A stretch of 64,000 bases of DNA from Colletes latitarsis (lineage: Eukaryota > Arthropoda > Insecta > Hymenoptera > Colletidae): the NCBI RefSeq assembly GCF_051014445.1, contig NW_027488365.1:6448001-6512000 (forward strand). Reading direction: 5' to 3'. The notes beneath the pieces were generated by a model. The model did no database searches, was not told the DNA's origin, and worked only from the letters and a program-made list of their open reading frames with translations. The position numbers and the translations under genes were made by a program. Below are positions 24,970 to 38,679 of this stretch, piece by piece; position 1 is the first letter of the stretch; each line of letters starts with the position of its first letter.

Positions 24970-25799
24970 ACTTTCGCATATTTCTCATACTTCATGGCTA
25001 GATCCTGGGCTGTTTCTGGAATGTATCACGTAGTAATGTGGTACCACGCTGAAACAGTCAATTAAACCTTGTTTCGATCAATATTTTAGAGGATAACGCA
25101 AGTTAGGTCTGGGATATGTCTGGGATTCGCCCTCATGAGGCTCATACTTTCGCACACTTCGCGTACTCGTTTAACAGATCCTGGGTTTTTTCTGGTTTGG
25201 TTCATATAGAAATGTGGTACCACACTGAAACATTCAATTAAACCTGGTCTGGATAAATATTTTAGAGGATAACGCATCTTAGGTCTGTGTTAGGTCTAAG
25301 ATTTGCCCTCCTCAGGCTCACAGTTTCGCGTTTTTCGCATACTTGTTGAACAGATCCTGGGTTTTCTCTGGTTTGGATCACGAAGTAGTGAGGTACCACA
25401 CTGAAACAGTCCATTAAACCTGGTTTCGCTCAATATCTTAGAAGATAACGCATGTTAGGTCTAGGTAAGGCCTGGGATTTTCCCTCATCAGGGTCATACT
25501 TTCGCAGTTTTAACATGCATGTTGACCTGATCCAGGGTTTTTTCTGCTTTGGATCACGTAGTAAAGTGGTACCACACTAAAACAGTCAATTAAACCTGGT
25601 TTCGATCAATATTTTAGAGGATAACGCAAGTTAGGCCTGGGATAGGTCTAGGATTTGCCCTCATCAGGCTCATTCTTTCGCATATTTCTCATACTTGATG
25701 GCTAGATCCTGGGCATTTTCTGGATTGCATCACGTAGTATTGTGGTACCACACTGAAACAGTCGATTAAACCAGGTTTCAATCAATATTTTTGAGGATA

Positions 25800-26860
25800 A
25801 CGCATGTTAGGTCTGGGTTAGGTCTAGGATTTGCCCTCATCACGCTCATACTTTCGCATATCTCTCATACTTCATGGCTAGATCCTGGGCTATTTCTGGA
25901 TTGGATCACGTAGTAATGTGGTACCACACTGAAACAGCCCACTAAACCTGGTTCCGATCAATATTTTAGAGGATAACGAAAGTTATGTCTAGGTCAGGCC
26001 TGGGATTTGCTCTCATCAGACTCATGCTTTCGCATTTTTCACATACTTGTGGAACAAATCCTGGGTTTTTTCTGGTATGGATCACGTAGTAATGTGGTAC
26101 CACAATGAAACATTCAGTTAAACCTGGTCTTGATAAATATTTTTGAGGATAACGCATGTTAGGTCTGGGTTAGGTCTAGGATTTGCCCTCATCAGCATCA
26201 TACTTTCGCATATTTCTTACACTTCATGGATAGATCCTGGGCTATTTTCTGGTTTGGATCACATAGTAATGTGGTACCACACTGAAACAGTCGATTAAAA
26301 CAGGTTTCGATCAATATTCACGAGGATAACGCATGTTAGGTCTAGGTAAGGCCTGGGATTTTCACTCATCAGACACATTCTTTCGCATTCTTCACATACC
26401 TGTTGAACGGATCCTGGGTTTTTTCTGGTTTGGATCACGTAGTAATGTGGGACTACACTGAAGCAATCAATTAAACCTGGTCTTGATAAATATTTTTGAG
26501 GATAACGCATGTTAGGTCTGGGTTAGGTCTAGGATTTGCCCTCATCACGCTCATACTTTCGCATATTTCTCATACTTCATGGCTAGATCCTGGGCTATTT
26601 CTGGATTGGATCACGTAGTAATGTGGTACCACACTGAAACAGCCCACTAAACCTGGTTCCGATCAATATTTTAGAGGATAACGAAAGTTATGTCTAGGTT
26701 AGGCCTGGGATTTGCTCTCATCAGACTCATGCTTTCGCATTTTTCACATACTTGTGGAACAAATCCTGGGTTTTTTCTGGTATGGATCACGTAGTAATGT
26801 GGTACCACACTGAAACATTCAGTTAAACCTGGTCTTGATAAATATTTTAGAGGATAACGC
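25800..26860. repeat. 4-mer higher-order repeat, 705-bp period
   Basis: CATCACGCTCATACTTTCGC occurs at 25838 and 26543, 705 bp apart. Both copies continue through CAGCCCACTAAACCTGG, TTCCGATCAATATTTT, AACGAAAGTTATGTCTAGG, TTGTGGAACAAATCC and GGTATGGATCACG. A third copy of the same string is at 39388, 12,845 bp (73 monomers) from the second. Confidence 0.9.
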
Positions 26861-26874
26861 ATGTTAGGTTTGGG

Positions 26875-27678
26875 TTAGGTCTAGGATTTGCCCTCATCAG
26901 GCTCATACTTTCGCATATTTCTCATACTTCATGGCTAGATCCTGGGCTATTTCTGGATTGGATCACGTAGTAATGTGATACCACACTGAAACAGTCGATT
27001 AAACCAGGTTTCGATCAATATTCTTCAGGATAACGCATGTTAGGTCTAGGTGAGGCCTGGGATTTTCACTCATCAGACTCAATCTTTCGCATTCTTCACA
27101 TACCTGTTGAACGGATCCTGGGTTTTTTCTGGTTTGGATCACGTAGTAATGTGGTACCACACTGAAACATTCAATTAAACCTTGTCTTGATCAATATTTT
27201 AGAGGATAACGCATGTTAGGTTTGGGTTAGGTCTAGGATTTGCCCACATCAGGCTCATTCTTTCGCATTTTTCACATACTTGTTGAACAGATCCTGGCTT
27301 TTTCTGGTTTGGATCGCGCAGTAATGTGGTACCACACTGAAACAGCCCACTAAACCTGGTCTTGATAAATATTATTGAGGATAACGCATGTTAGGTCTGG
27401 GTTAGGTCTAGGATTTGCCCTCATCAGGCTCATACTTTCGCATATTTCTCATACTTCATGGCTATATCCTGGGCTATTTCTGGATTGGATCACGTAGTAA
27501 TGTGGTACCACACTGAAACAGTCGATTAAACCAGGTTTCGATCAATATTCTTCAGGATAACGCATGTTAGGTCTAGGTGAGGCCTGGGATTTTCACTCAT
27601 CAGACTCAATCTTTCGCATTCTTCACATACCTGTTGAACGGATCCTGGGTTTTTTCTGGTTTGGATCACGTAGTAATG
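26875..27678. repeat. Trimer duplication, 527-bp period
   Basis: ATTCTTCAGGATAACGCATG occurs at 27020 and 27547. In both copies it is followed by GGTCTAGGTGAGGCC and CAGACTCAATCTTTCGC. The copies separate where GTGGTACC in the first becomes GTGGGACC in the second. Confidence 0.87.
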
Positions 27679-29215
27679 TGGGACCACACTGAAGCAATCA
27701 ATTAAACCTGGTCTTGATAAATATTTTAGAGGATAACGCATGTTAGGTCTGGGTTAGGTCTAGGATTTGCTCTCGTCAGGCTCATACTTTCGTATATTTC
27801 TCATACTTGATGGCTAGATCCTGGGCTTTTTCTGGATTGCATCACGTAGTAATGAAGTACAACACTGAAACAGTCAATTAAACCTGGTTTCCATCAATAT
27901 CTTAGAGGACAACGCAAGTTAGGTCTGCGATAGGTCTGGGATTTGCCCTCATCAGACTCATACGTTCGCGTTTTTCACATACTTGTTGAACGGATCCTGG
28001 GTTTTTTCTGGTTTGGATCACGTAGTAATGTGGTACCACACTGAAACATTCAAATAAACCAGGTCTTGATAAATATTTTAGATGATAACATATGTTAGGT
28101 CTGGGTTAGGTCTAGGATTTGCCCTCATCAGGCTCATACTTTCGCATATTTCTCATACTTCATGGCTAGATCCTGGGCTATTTCTGGATTGGATCACGTA
28201 GTAATGTGGTACCACACTGAAACAGTCAAATAAACCTGGTTTCGATCAATATTTTAGAGGACAATGCAAGTTAGGTCTGGGATAGGTCTGGGATTTGCCC
28301 ACATCAGGGTCATACTTTCGCATTTTTCACATACTTGTTGAACAGATCCTGGGTTTTTTCTGCTTTGGATCGCGCAGTAATGTGGTACCACACTGAAACA
28401 GCCCACTAAACCTGGTTTCGAGCAATATTTTAGAGGATAACGAAAGTTATGTCTAGGTTAGTCCTGGGATTTGCTCTCATCAGACTCATGCTTTCGCATT
28501 TTTCACATACTTGTTGAACAGATCCTGGGTTTTTTCTGGTATGGTTCACGTAGTAATGTGGTACCACACTGAAACAGTCGATTAAACCAGGTTTCAATCA
28601 ATATTCTTGAGGATAACGCATGTTAGGTCTAGGTAAGGCCCGGGATTTTCACGCATCACACTCATTCTTTCGCATTCTTCACATACCTGTTGAACGGATC
28701 CTGGGTTTTTTCTGGTTTGGATCACGTAGTAATGTGGTACCACACTGAAACATTCAAATAACCCAGGTCTTGATAAATATTTTAGAGGATAACGCATGTT
28801 AGGTCTGGGTTAGGTCTAGGATTTGCTCCCGTCAGGCTCATACTTTCGCATATTTCTCTTACTTGATGGCTAGATCCTGGGCTTTTTCTGGATTGCATCA
28901 CGTAGTAATGAAGTACAACACTGAAACAGTCAATTAAACCTGGTTTCCATCAATATCTTAGAGGACAACGCAAGTTAGGTCTGGGATAGGTCTGGGATTT
29001 GCCCTCATCAGACTCATACTTTCGCGTTTTTCACATACTTGTTGAACGGATCCTGGGTTTTTTCTGGTTTGGATCACGTAGTAATGTGCTACCACACTGA
29101 AACATTCAAATAAACCTGGTCTTGATAAATATTTTAGAGGATAACGCATGTTAGGTTTGGGTTAGGTCTAGGATTTGCCCACATCAGGCTCATACTTTCG
29201 CATATTTCTCATACT

Positions 29216-29224
29216 TCCTGGGCT
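29216..29224. repeat. 11-bp deletion monomer (ACTTCCTGGG), copy 1 of 5
   Basis: The usual ACTTCATGGCTAGATCCTGGG is reduced to ACTTCCTGGG. The lost 11 bp lie between two TC dinucleotides, one of which is retained, as replication slippage would do. Other copies with the same deletion are near 39772, 41346, 43799 and 48190. All are preceded by GGTTTGGGTTAGG and TTTGCCCACATCAGG or a close variant, so the change arose once and spread. Confidence 0.9.
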
Positions 29225-31359
29225 ATTTCTGGATTGTATCACGTAGTAATGTGGTACCACGCTGAAACAGTCAATTAAACCTTGTTTCGATCAATATTTT
29301 AGAGGATAACGCAAGTTAGGTCTGGGATAGGTCTGGGATTCGCCCTCATCAGGCTCATACTTTCGCACACTTCACAGACTCGTTTAACAGATCCTGGGTT
29401 TTTTCTGGTTTGGTTCACGTACTAATGTGGTACCAAACTGAAACATTCAATTAAACCTGGTCTTGATCAATATTTTAGAGGATAACGCATGTTAGGTTTG
29501 GGTTAGGTCTAGGATTTGCCCACATCAGGCTCATACTTTCGCATTTTTCACAGACTTGTTGAACAGATCCTGGGTTTTTTCTGGTATGGATCACGCAGTA
29601 ATGTGGTACCACACTGAAACATTCAGTTAAACCTGGTCTTGATAAATATTTTTGAGGATAACGCATGTTAGGTCTGGGTTAGGTCTAGGATTTGCCCTCA
29701 TCAGGCTCATACTTTCGCATATTTCTTATACTTCATGGATAGATCCTGGGCTATTTTCTGGTTTGGATCACATAGTAATGTGGTACCACACTGAAACAGT
29801 CGATTAAACCAGGTTTCGATCAATGTTCTTGAGGATAACGCATGTTAGGTCTAGGTAAGGCCTGGGATTTTCACTCATCAGACTCATTCTTTCGCATTCT
29901 TCACATACCTGTTGAACGGATCCTGGGTTTTTTCTGGTTTGGATCACGTAGTAATGTGGGACCACACTGAAACAATCAATTAAACCTGGTCTTGATAAAT
30001 ATTTTAGAGGATAACGCATGTTAGGTCTGGGTTAGGTCTAGGATTTGCTCTCGTCAGGCTCATACTTTCGCATATTTCTCAAACTTGATGGCTAGATCCT
30101 GGGCTTTTTCTGGATTCCATCACGTAGTAATGAAGTACAACACTGAAACAGTCAATTAAACCTGGTTTCCATCAATATCTTAGAGGACAACGCAAGTTAG
30201 GTCTGGGATAGGTCTAGGATTTGCCCTCATCAGACTCATACGTTTCGTTTTTCACATACTTGTTGAACGGATCCTGGGTTTTTTCTGGTTTGGATCACGT
30301 AGTAATGTGGTACCACACTGAAACATTCAAATAAACCTGGTCTTGATAAATATTTTAGAGGATAACGCATGTTAGGTTTGGGTTAGGTCTAGGATTTGCC
30401 CACATCAGGCTCATACTTTCGCATATTTCTCATACTTCATGGCTAGATCCTGGGCTGCTTCTGGATTGTATCACGTAGTAATGTGGTACCACGCTGAAAC
30501 AGTCAATTAAACCTTGTTTCGATCGATATTTTAGAGGATAACGCAAGTTAGGTCTGGGATAGGTCTGGGATTTGCCCACATCAGACTCATGCTTTCGCAT
30601 TTTTCACATACTTGTTGAACAGATCCTGGGTTTTTTCTGGTATGGATCACGTAGTAATGTGGTACCATACTGAAACAGCCCACTAAACCTGGTTTCGATC
30701 AATATTTTAGAGGATAACGAAAGTTATGTCTAGGTTAGGCCTGGGATTTGCCCTCATCAGACTCATGCTTTCGCATTTTTCACATACTTGTTGAACAGAT
30801 CCTGGGTTTTTTTCTGGTTTGGATCACGTAGTAGTGTGGTACCACACCGAAACATTCAGTTAAACCTGGTCTTGATAAATATTTTTGAGGATAACGCATG
30901 TTAGGTCTAGGTTAGGCCGGGGATTTTCACTCATCAGACTCATACTTTCGCATTCTTCACATACTTGTTGAACGGATCCTGGGTTTTTACTGGTTTGGAT
31001 CACGTAGTAATGTGGTACCACACTGAAACATTCAATTAAACCTGGTCTTGATAAATATTTTAGAGGATAACACATGTTAGGTCTGGGTTAGGTCTAGGAT
31101 TTGCCCTCATCAGGCTCCTCCTTTCGCATATTTCTCATACTTCATGGCTGGAGCCTGGGTTTTTTCTGGTTTGGATCACGTAGTAGTGTGGTACCACACT
31201 GAAACAGTCTATTAAACCTGGTTTTGATCAATATTTTAGAGGATAACGCAAGTTAGGTCTGGGTTAGGTCTAGGATTTGCCCTCATCAGGCTCCTCCTTT
31301 CGCATATTTCTCATACTTCATGGCTGGAGCCTGGGTTTTTTCTGGTTTGGATCACGTAG

Positions 31360-34300
31360 TAGTGTGGTACCCCACTGAAACAGTCCATTAAACCTTGTTT
31401 GGATCAATATTTTAGAGGATAACGCATGTTAGGTCTGGGATAGGTCTGGGATTTGCCCTCATCAGACTCATACTTTCGCACACTTCACATACTCGTTGAA
31501 CAGATCCTGGGTTATTTTCTGGTTTGGATCACATAGTAATGTGGTACCACACTGAAACAGTCGATTACACCAGGTTGCGATCAATATTTTTGAGGATAAC
31601 GCATGTTAGGTGTAGGTTTGGCCTGGGATTTTCACTCATCAGACTCATACTTTCGCATTCTTCAAATACTTGTTGAACGGATCCTTGGTTTTTTCTGGTT
31701 TGGATTACGTACTAATGTGGGACCACACTGAAACAATCAAATAAACCTGGCCTTGATAAATATTTTAGAGGATAACGCATGTTAGGTCTGCGTTAGGTCT
31801 AGGATTTGCCCTCGTCAGGCTCATACTTTCGCATATTTCTCATACTTCATGGCTAGATCCTGGGTTATTTCTGGATTGGATCACGTAGTAATGTGGTACC
31901 ACACTGAAACATTCAATTAAACCTGGTTTTGATCAATATTTTAGAGAATAATTCATGTTAGGTCTGGGTTAGGTCTAGGATTTGCCCTCATCAGGCTCAT
32001 ACTTTCGCAGTTTTAACATACATGTTGACGTGATCGAGGGTTTTTTCTGCTTTGGATCACGTAGTAAAGTGGTACCACACTGAAACAGTCCATTAAACCT
32101 GGTTTCCATCAATATTTTAGAGGACAACGCATGTTAGGTCTAGGTAAGACCTGGGATTTGCCCTCATCAGGGTCATACTTTCGCAGTTTTAACATGCATG
32201 TTGACCTCATCGAGGGTTTTTTCTGCTTTGGATCACGTAGTAAAGTGGTACCACAACTAAAACAGTCAATTGAACCTGGTTTCGATCATTATTTTAGAGG
32301 ATAACGCAAGTTAGGTCTGGGATAGGTCTGGGATTAGCCCTCATCAGACTCATACATTCGCATTCTTCACATACTTGTTGACCTGATCGAGTGTTTTTTC
32401 TGCTTTGGATCACGTAGTAAAGTGGTACCACACTGAAACAGTCCTTTAAACCTGGTTTGGATCAATATTTTAGAGAATAACGCATGTTAGGTCTAGGTTA
32501 GGTCTGGGATTTTCACTCATCAGACTCATACTTTCGCATTCTTCACATACTTGTTGAACGGATCCTGGGTTTTTACTGGTTTGGATCACGTAGTAATGTG
32601 GTACCACACTGAAACAGTCAATTAAACCTGGATTCGAACAATACTTTGGAGAGTAATTCATGTTAGGTCTAGGTTAGGTCTGGGATTTGCTCTCATCTGG
32701 CTCATTCTTTCGCATATTTCACATACTTGATGTCTAGATCCTGGGCTTTTTCTGGATTGCATCACGTAGTAATGAAGTACAACACTGAAACAGTCAATTA
32801 AACCTGGTTTCCATCAATATTTTACAGGACAACGCATGTTAGGTCTAGGTTAGGCCTGGGATTTGCCCTCATCAGGGTCATACTTTCGCAGTTTTAACAT
32901 ACATGTTGACCTGATCGAGGGTTTTTTCCGCTTTGGATCACGTAGTAAAGTGGTACCACACTGAAGCAGTCCATTAAACCCGGTTTGGATCAATATTTTA
33001 GAGGATAACGTATGTTAGGTTTGGGTTAGGTCTAGGATTTGCCCTCATCAGGCTCATACTTTCGCATATTTCTCATACTTCATGGCTAGATCCTGGGCTT
33101 TTTTTGGATTGCGTCACGTAGTAATGAAGTACAACACTGAAACAGTCAATTAAACCTGGTTTCCATCAATATTTTAGAGGACAACGCATGTTAGGTCTAG
33201 GTTAGGCCTGGGATTTGCCCTCATCAGGGTCATACTTTCGCAGTTTTAACATACACGTTGACCTGATCGAGGGTTTTTTCCGCTTTGGATCACGTAGAAA
33301 AGTGGTACCACACTGAAGCAATCCATTAAACCCGGTTTGGATCAATATTTTAGAGGATAACGCATGTTAGGTTTGGGTTAGGTCTAGGATTTGCCCTCAT
33401 CAGGCTCATACTTTCGCATATTTCTCATACTTCATGGCTAGATCCTGGGCTTTTTCTGGATTGTTTCACGTAGTAATGTGGTACCACGCTGAAACAGTCA
33501 ATTAAACCTGGTTTCGATCAATATTTTAGAGGATAACGCAAGTTAGGTCTGGGATAGGTCTGGGATTCGCCCTCATCAGGCTCATACTTTCGCGTTTTTC
33601 ACATACTTGTTGAACAGATCCTGGGTTTTTTCTGGTTTGAGTCACGTAGTAATGTGGTACCACACTGAAACAGTCGATTAAACCAGGTTTCGATCAATAT
33701 TTTTGAGGATAACGCATGTTAGGTCCAGGTTAGGCCTGGGATTTTCACTCATCAGACTCATACTTTCGCATTCTTCACATACTTGTTGAACGGATCCTGG
33801 GCTTTTTCTGGATTGCATCACGTAGTAATGAAGTACAACACTGAAACAGACAATTAAACCTGGTTTCCATCAATATCTTAGAGGACAACGCAAGTTAGGT
33901 CTGGGATAGGTCTGGGATTTGCCCTCATCAGACTCATACTTTCGCATTCTTCACATACCTGTTGAACGGATCGAGGGTTTTTTCTGCTTTGGATCACGTA
34001 GTAAAGTGGTACCACACTAAAACAGTCCACTAAACCTGGTTTGGATCAATATTTTAGAGGATACTGCATGTTAGGTCTAGGTTAGCCCTGGGATTTTCAC
34101 TCATCAGACTCATTCTTTCGCATTCTTCACATACCTGTTGAACGGATCCTGGGTTTTTTCTGGTTTGGATCACGTAGTAATGTGGGACCACACTGAAGCA
34201 ATCAATTAAACCTGGTCTTGATAAATATTTTAGAGGATAACGCATGTTAGGTCTGGGTTAGGTCTAGGATTTGCTCTCGTCAGGCTCATACTTTCGCATA

Positions 34301-36310
34301 TTTCTCATACTTGATGGCTAGATCCTGGGCTTTTTCTGGATTGCATCACGTAGTAATGAAGTACAACACTGAAACAGTCAATTAAACCTGGTTTCCATCA
34401 ATATCTTAGAGGACAACGCAAGTTAGGTCTGGGATAGGTCTGGGATTTGCCCTCATCAGACTCTTACGTTCGCGTTTTTCACATACTTGTTGAACGGATC
34501 CTGGGTTTTTTCTGGTTTGGATCACGTAGTAATGTGGTACCACACTGAAACATTCAAATAAACCAGGTCTTGATAAATATTTTAGATGATAACGCATGTT
34601 AGGTCTGGGTTAGGTCTAGGATTTGCCCCCATCAGGCTCATACTTTCGCATATTTCTCATACTTGTTGAACAGATCCTGGGTTTTTTCTGGTATGGATCA
34701 CGCAGTAATGTGGTACCACCCTGAAACGTTCAGTTAAACCTGGTCTTGATAAATATTTTTGAGGATAACGCATGTTAGGTCTGGATTAGGTCTAGGATTT
34801 GCCCTCATCAGGCTCATACTTTCGCACATTTCTTATACTTCATGGCTAGATCCTGGGCTCTTTCTGGATTGCATCACGTAGTAATGAAGTACAACACTGA
34901 AACAGTCAATTAAACCTGGTTTCCATCAATATCTTAGAGGACAACGCAAGTTAGGTCTGGGATAGGTCTGGGATTTGCCCTCATCAGACTCATACTTTCG
35001 CATTCTTCACATACTTGTTGAACGGATCCTGGGTTTTTTCTGGTTTGGATCACGTAGTAATGTGGTACCACGCTGAAACAGTCAATTAAACCTGGTTTCG
35101 ATCAATATTTTAGAGGATAACGCAAGTTAGGTACTAGGTTAGGCCTGGGATTTGCCCTCATCAGGGTCATACTTTCGCAGTTTTAATATGCATGTTGACC
35201 TGATCGAGGGTTTTTTCTGCTTTGGATCACGTAATAAATTGGTGCCGCAACCAAAACAGTCAATTAAACCTGGTTTCGACCATTATTTTAGAGGATAACG
35301 CAAGTTAGGTCTGGGATAGGTCTGGGATTAGCCCTCATCAGACTCATACTTTCGCACACTTCACATACTCGTTGACAAGATCCTGGGTTTTTTTCTGGTT
35401 TGGATCACGTAGTAATGTGGTACCACACTGAAACAGTCGATTGAACCTGGTTTCGATTAATATTTTAGAGAATAATTCATGTTAGGTCTAGGTAAGGTCT
35501 GGGATTTGCTCTCATCAGGCTCATTCTTTCGCATATTTCTCATACTTGATGTCTAGATCCTGGGCTTTTTCTGGATTGCATCACGTACTAATGAAGTACA
35601 ACACTGAAACAGTCAATTAAACCTGGTTTCCATCAATATTTTACAGGACAACGCATGTTAGGTCTAGGTTAGGCCTGGGATTTGCCCTCATCAGGGTCAT
35701 ACTTTCGCAGTTTTAACATACATGTTGACCTGATCGAGGGTTTTTTCCGCTTTGGATCACGTAGTAAAGTGGTACCGCACTGAAGCAGTCCATTAAACCC
35801 GGTTTGGATCAATATTTTAGAGGATAACGCATGTTAGGTTTGGGTTAGGTCTAGGATTTGCCCTCATCAGGCTCATACTTTCGCATATTTCTCATACTTC
35901 ATGGCTAGATCCTGGGCTTTTCCTGGATTGCATCACGTAGTAATGAAGTACAACACTGAAACAGTCAATTAAACCTGGTTTCCATCAATATTTTAGAGGA
36001 TAACGCATGTTAGGTTTGGGTTAGGTCTAGGATTTGCCCTCATCAGGCTCATACTTTCGCATATTTCTCATACTTCATGTCTAGATCCTGGGCTTTTTCT
36101 GGATTGTATCACGTAGTAATGTGGTACCACGCTGAAACAGTCAATTAAACCTGGTTTCGATCAATATTTTAGAGGATAACGCAAGTTAGGTCTGGGATAG
36201 GTCTGGGATTCGCCCTCATCAGGCTCATACTTTCGCATTCTTCACATACTTGTTGAACGGATCCTGGGCTTTTTCTGGATTGCATCACGTAGTAATGAAG
36301 TACAACACTG
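31360..36310. repeat. Segmental duplication, copy 2 (partner 13940-19070)
   Basis: This is the downstream partner of the block at 13.9-19.1 kb. It contains an additional local dimer: CAGTTTTAACATACATG at 32889 and CAGTTTTAACATACACG at 33241, 352 bp apart, which accounts for a step in the offset. It has only one copy of the trimer that is doubled in copy 1 at 17.5-18.7 kb. It thus shows how the two copies changed by whole-monomer steps after they separated. Confidence 0.84.
31436..31800. repeat. Two-monomer block shared with 39011-39375
   Basis: The rare string TGTAGGTTTGGCCTGGG is at 31611 and 39186, a shift of 7,575 bp (43 monomers). Shared flanking variants are AGGTTGCGATCAATATT, CTTCAAATACTTG, GATCCTTGG, TTACGTACTAATGTGG and CAATCAAATAAACCTGGCC. 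The match ends where the downstream copy switches to CATCACGCTC. Confidence 0.9.
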
Positions 36311-36787
36311 AAACAGTCAATTAAACCTGGTTTCCATCAATATCTTAGAGGACAACACAAGTTAGGTCTGGGATAGGTCTGGGATTTGCCCTCATCAGAC
36401 TCATACTTTCGCATTCTTCACATACTAGTTGTTACGGATCCTGGGTTTTTTCTGGTTTGGATCACGTAGTAATGTGGTACCACACTGAAACATTCAAATA
36501 AAGCTGGTCTTGATAAATATTTTAGTGGATAATGCATGTTAGGTTTGGGTTAGGTCTACGATTTGCCTTCATCAGGCTCATGCTTTCGCATATTTCTCAT
36601 ACTTCATGGCTAGATCCTGGGCTGTTTCTGGATTGTATCACGTAGTAATGTGGTACCACGCTGAAACAGTCAATTAAACCTGGTCTGGATAAATATTTTG
36701 GAGGATAACGCATCTTAGGACTGTGTTAGGTCTAAGATTTGCCCTCCTCAGGCTCACAGTTTCGCGTTTTTCGCATACTTGTTGAAC

Positions 36788-38430
36788 AGATCCTGGGTTT
36801 TTTCTGGTTTGGATCACGTAGTAATGTGGGACCACACTGAAGCAATCAATTAAACCTGGTCTTGATAAATATTTTAGAGGATAACGCATGTTAGGTCTGG
36901 GTTAGGTCTAGGATTTGCTCTCGTCAGGCTCATACTTTCGCATATTTCTCATACTTGTTGAACAGATCCTGGGTTTTTTCTGGATTGGATCACGTAGTAA
37001 TGTGGTACCACACTGAAACAGTCAATTAAACCTGGTTTCCATCAATATTTTAGAGGATAACGCAAGTTAGGCCTGGGATAGGTCTAGGATTTGCCCACAT
37101 CAGGCTCATGCTTTCGCATATTTCTCATACTTCATGGCTAGATCCTGGGCTGTTTCTGGATTGTATCACGTAGTAATGTGGTACCACGCTGAAACAGTCA
37201 ATTAAACCTGGTGTGGATAAATATTTTAGAGGATAACGCATCTTAGGTCTGTGTTAGGTCTAAGATTTGCCCTCCTCAGGCTCACAGTTTCGCGTTTTTC
37301 GCATACTTGTTGAACAGATCCTGGGCTTTTTCTGGATTGCATCACGTAGTATTGTGGTACCACACTGAAACAGTCGATTAAACCAATTTTCGATGAATAT
37401 TTTTGAGGACAACGCATGTTAGGTCTAGGTTAAGCCTGGGATTTTCACTCATCAGACTCATACTTTCGCATTCTTCACATACTTGTTGAACGGATCTTGG
37501 GTTTTTTCTGGTGTGGATCACGTAGTAATGTGGCACCACACTGATACAATCAATTAAACCTGGTCTTGATAAATATTTTAGAGGATAACGCATGTTAGGT
37601 CTGGGTTAGGTCTAGGATTTGCCCTCATCAGGCTCATACTTTCGCATATTTCTCATACTTCATGGCCGGATCCTGAACTATTACTGGTTTGGATCACGTA
37701 GTAATGTGGTACCACACTGAAACAGTCAATTAAACCTGGTTTCGATCAATATTTTAGAGAATAATTCATGTTAGGTCTGGGTTAGGTCTGGGATTTGCTC
37801 TCATCAGGCTCATTCTTTCGCATATTTCTCATACTTGATGGCTAGATCCGGGGCTTTTTCTGGATTGCATCACGTAGTAATGAAGTACAACACTGAAACA
37901 GTCAATTAAACCTGGTTTCGATAAATATTTTAGAGAACAATTCATGTTAGGTCTAGGTTAGGCCTGGGATTTGCCCTCATCAGGGTCATACTTTCGCAGT
38001 TCTAACATACATGTTGACCTGATCGAGGGTTTTTTCTGCTTTGGATCAGGTAGTAAAGTGGTACCACACTGAAACAGTCCACTAAACCTGGTTTGGATCA
38101 ATATTTTAGAGGATAATGCATGTTAGGTCTAGGTTAGCCCTGAGATTTTCACTCATCAGACACATTCTTTCGCATTCTTCACATACCTGTTGAACGGATC
38201 CTGGGTTTTTTCTGGTTTGGATCACGTAGTAATGTGGGACCACACTGAAGCAATCAATTAAACCTGGTCTTGATAAATATTTTAGAGGATAACGCATGTT
38301 AGGTCTCGGTTAGGTCTAGGATTTGCTCTCGTCAGGCTCATACTTTCGCATATTTCTCATACTTGTTGAAGAGATCCTGGGTTTTTTCTGGATTGGATCA
38401 CGTAGTAATGTGGTACCACACTGAAACAGT
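36788..38430. repeat. Segmental duplication, copy 2 (partner 22888-24531)
   Basis: This is the downstream partner. It ends at 38430, where CAGTCAATT in copy 1 is replaced by CAGTCCACTAAACC. At that point a dimer duplication begins. The left limit is near 36788, inside GATCCTGGGTTTTTTCTGG. Confidence 0.87.
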
Positions 38431-38679
38431 CCACTAAACCTGGTTTGGATCAATATTTTAGAGGATAATGCATGTTAGGTCTAGGTTAGCCCTGAGATTT
38501 TCACTCATCAGACACATTCTTTCGCATTCTTCACATACCTGTTGAACGGATCCTGGGTTTTTTCTGGTTTGGATCACGTAGTAATGTGGGACCACACTGA
38601 AGCAATCAATTAAACCTGGTCTTGATAAATATTTTAGAGGATAACGCATGTTAGGTCTCGGTTAGGTCTAGGATTTGCC
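38079..38679. repeat. Dimer duplication, 352-bp period
   Basis: GATAATGCATGTTAGG occurs at 38111 and 38463 with nearly identical sequence around it, including GCCCTGAGATTTTCAC, GACACATTC, GAACGGATCCTGGG and GAAGCAATCAATT. The copies part near 38679. The insertion point coincides with the right end of the 22.9/36.8 kb segmental duplication. Confidence 0.9.
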
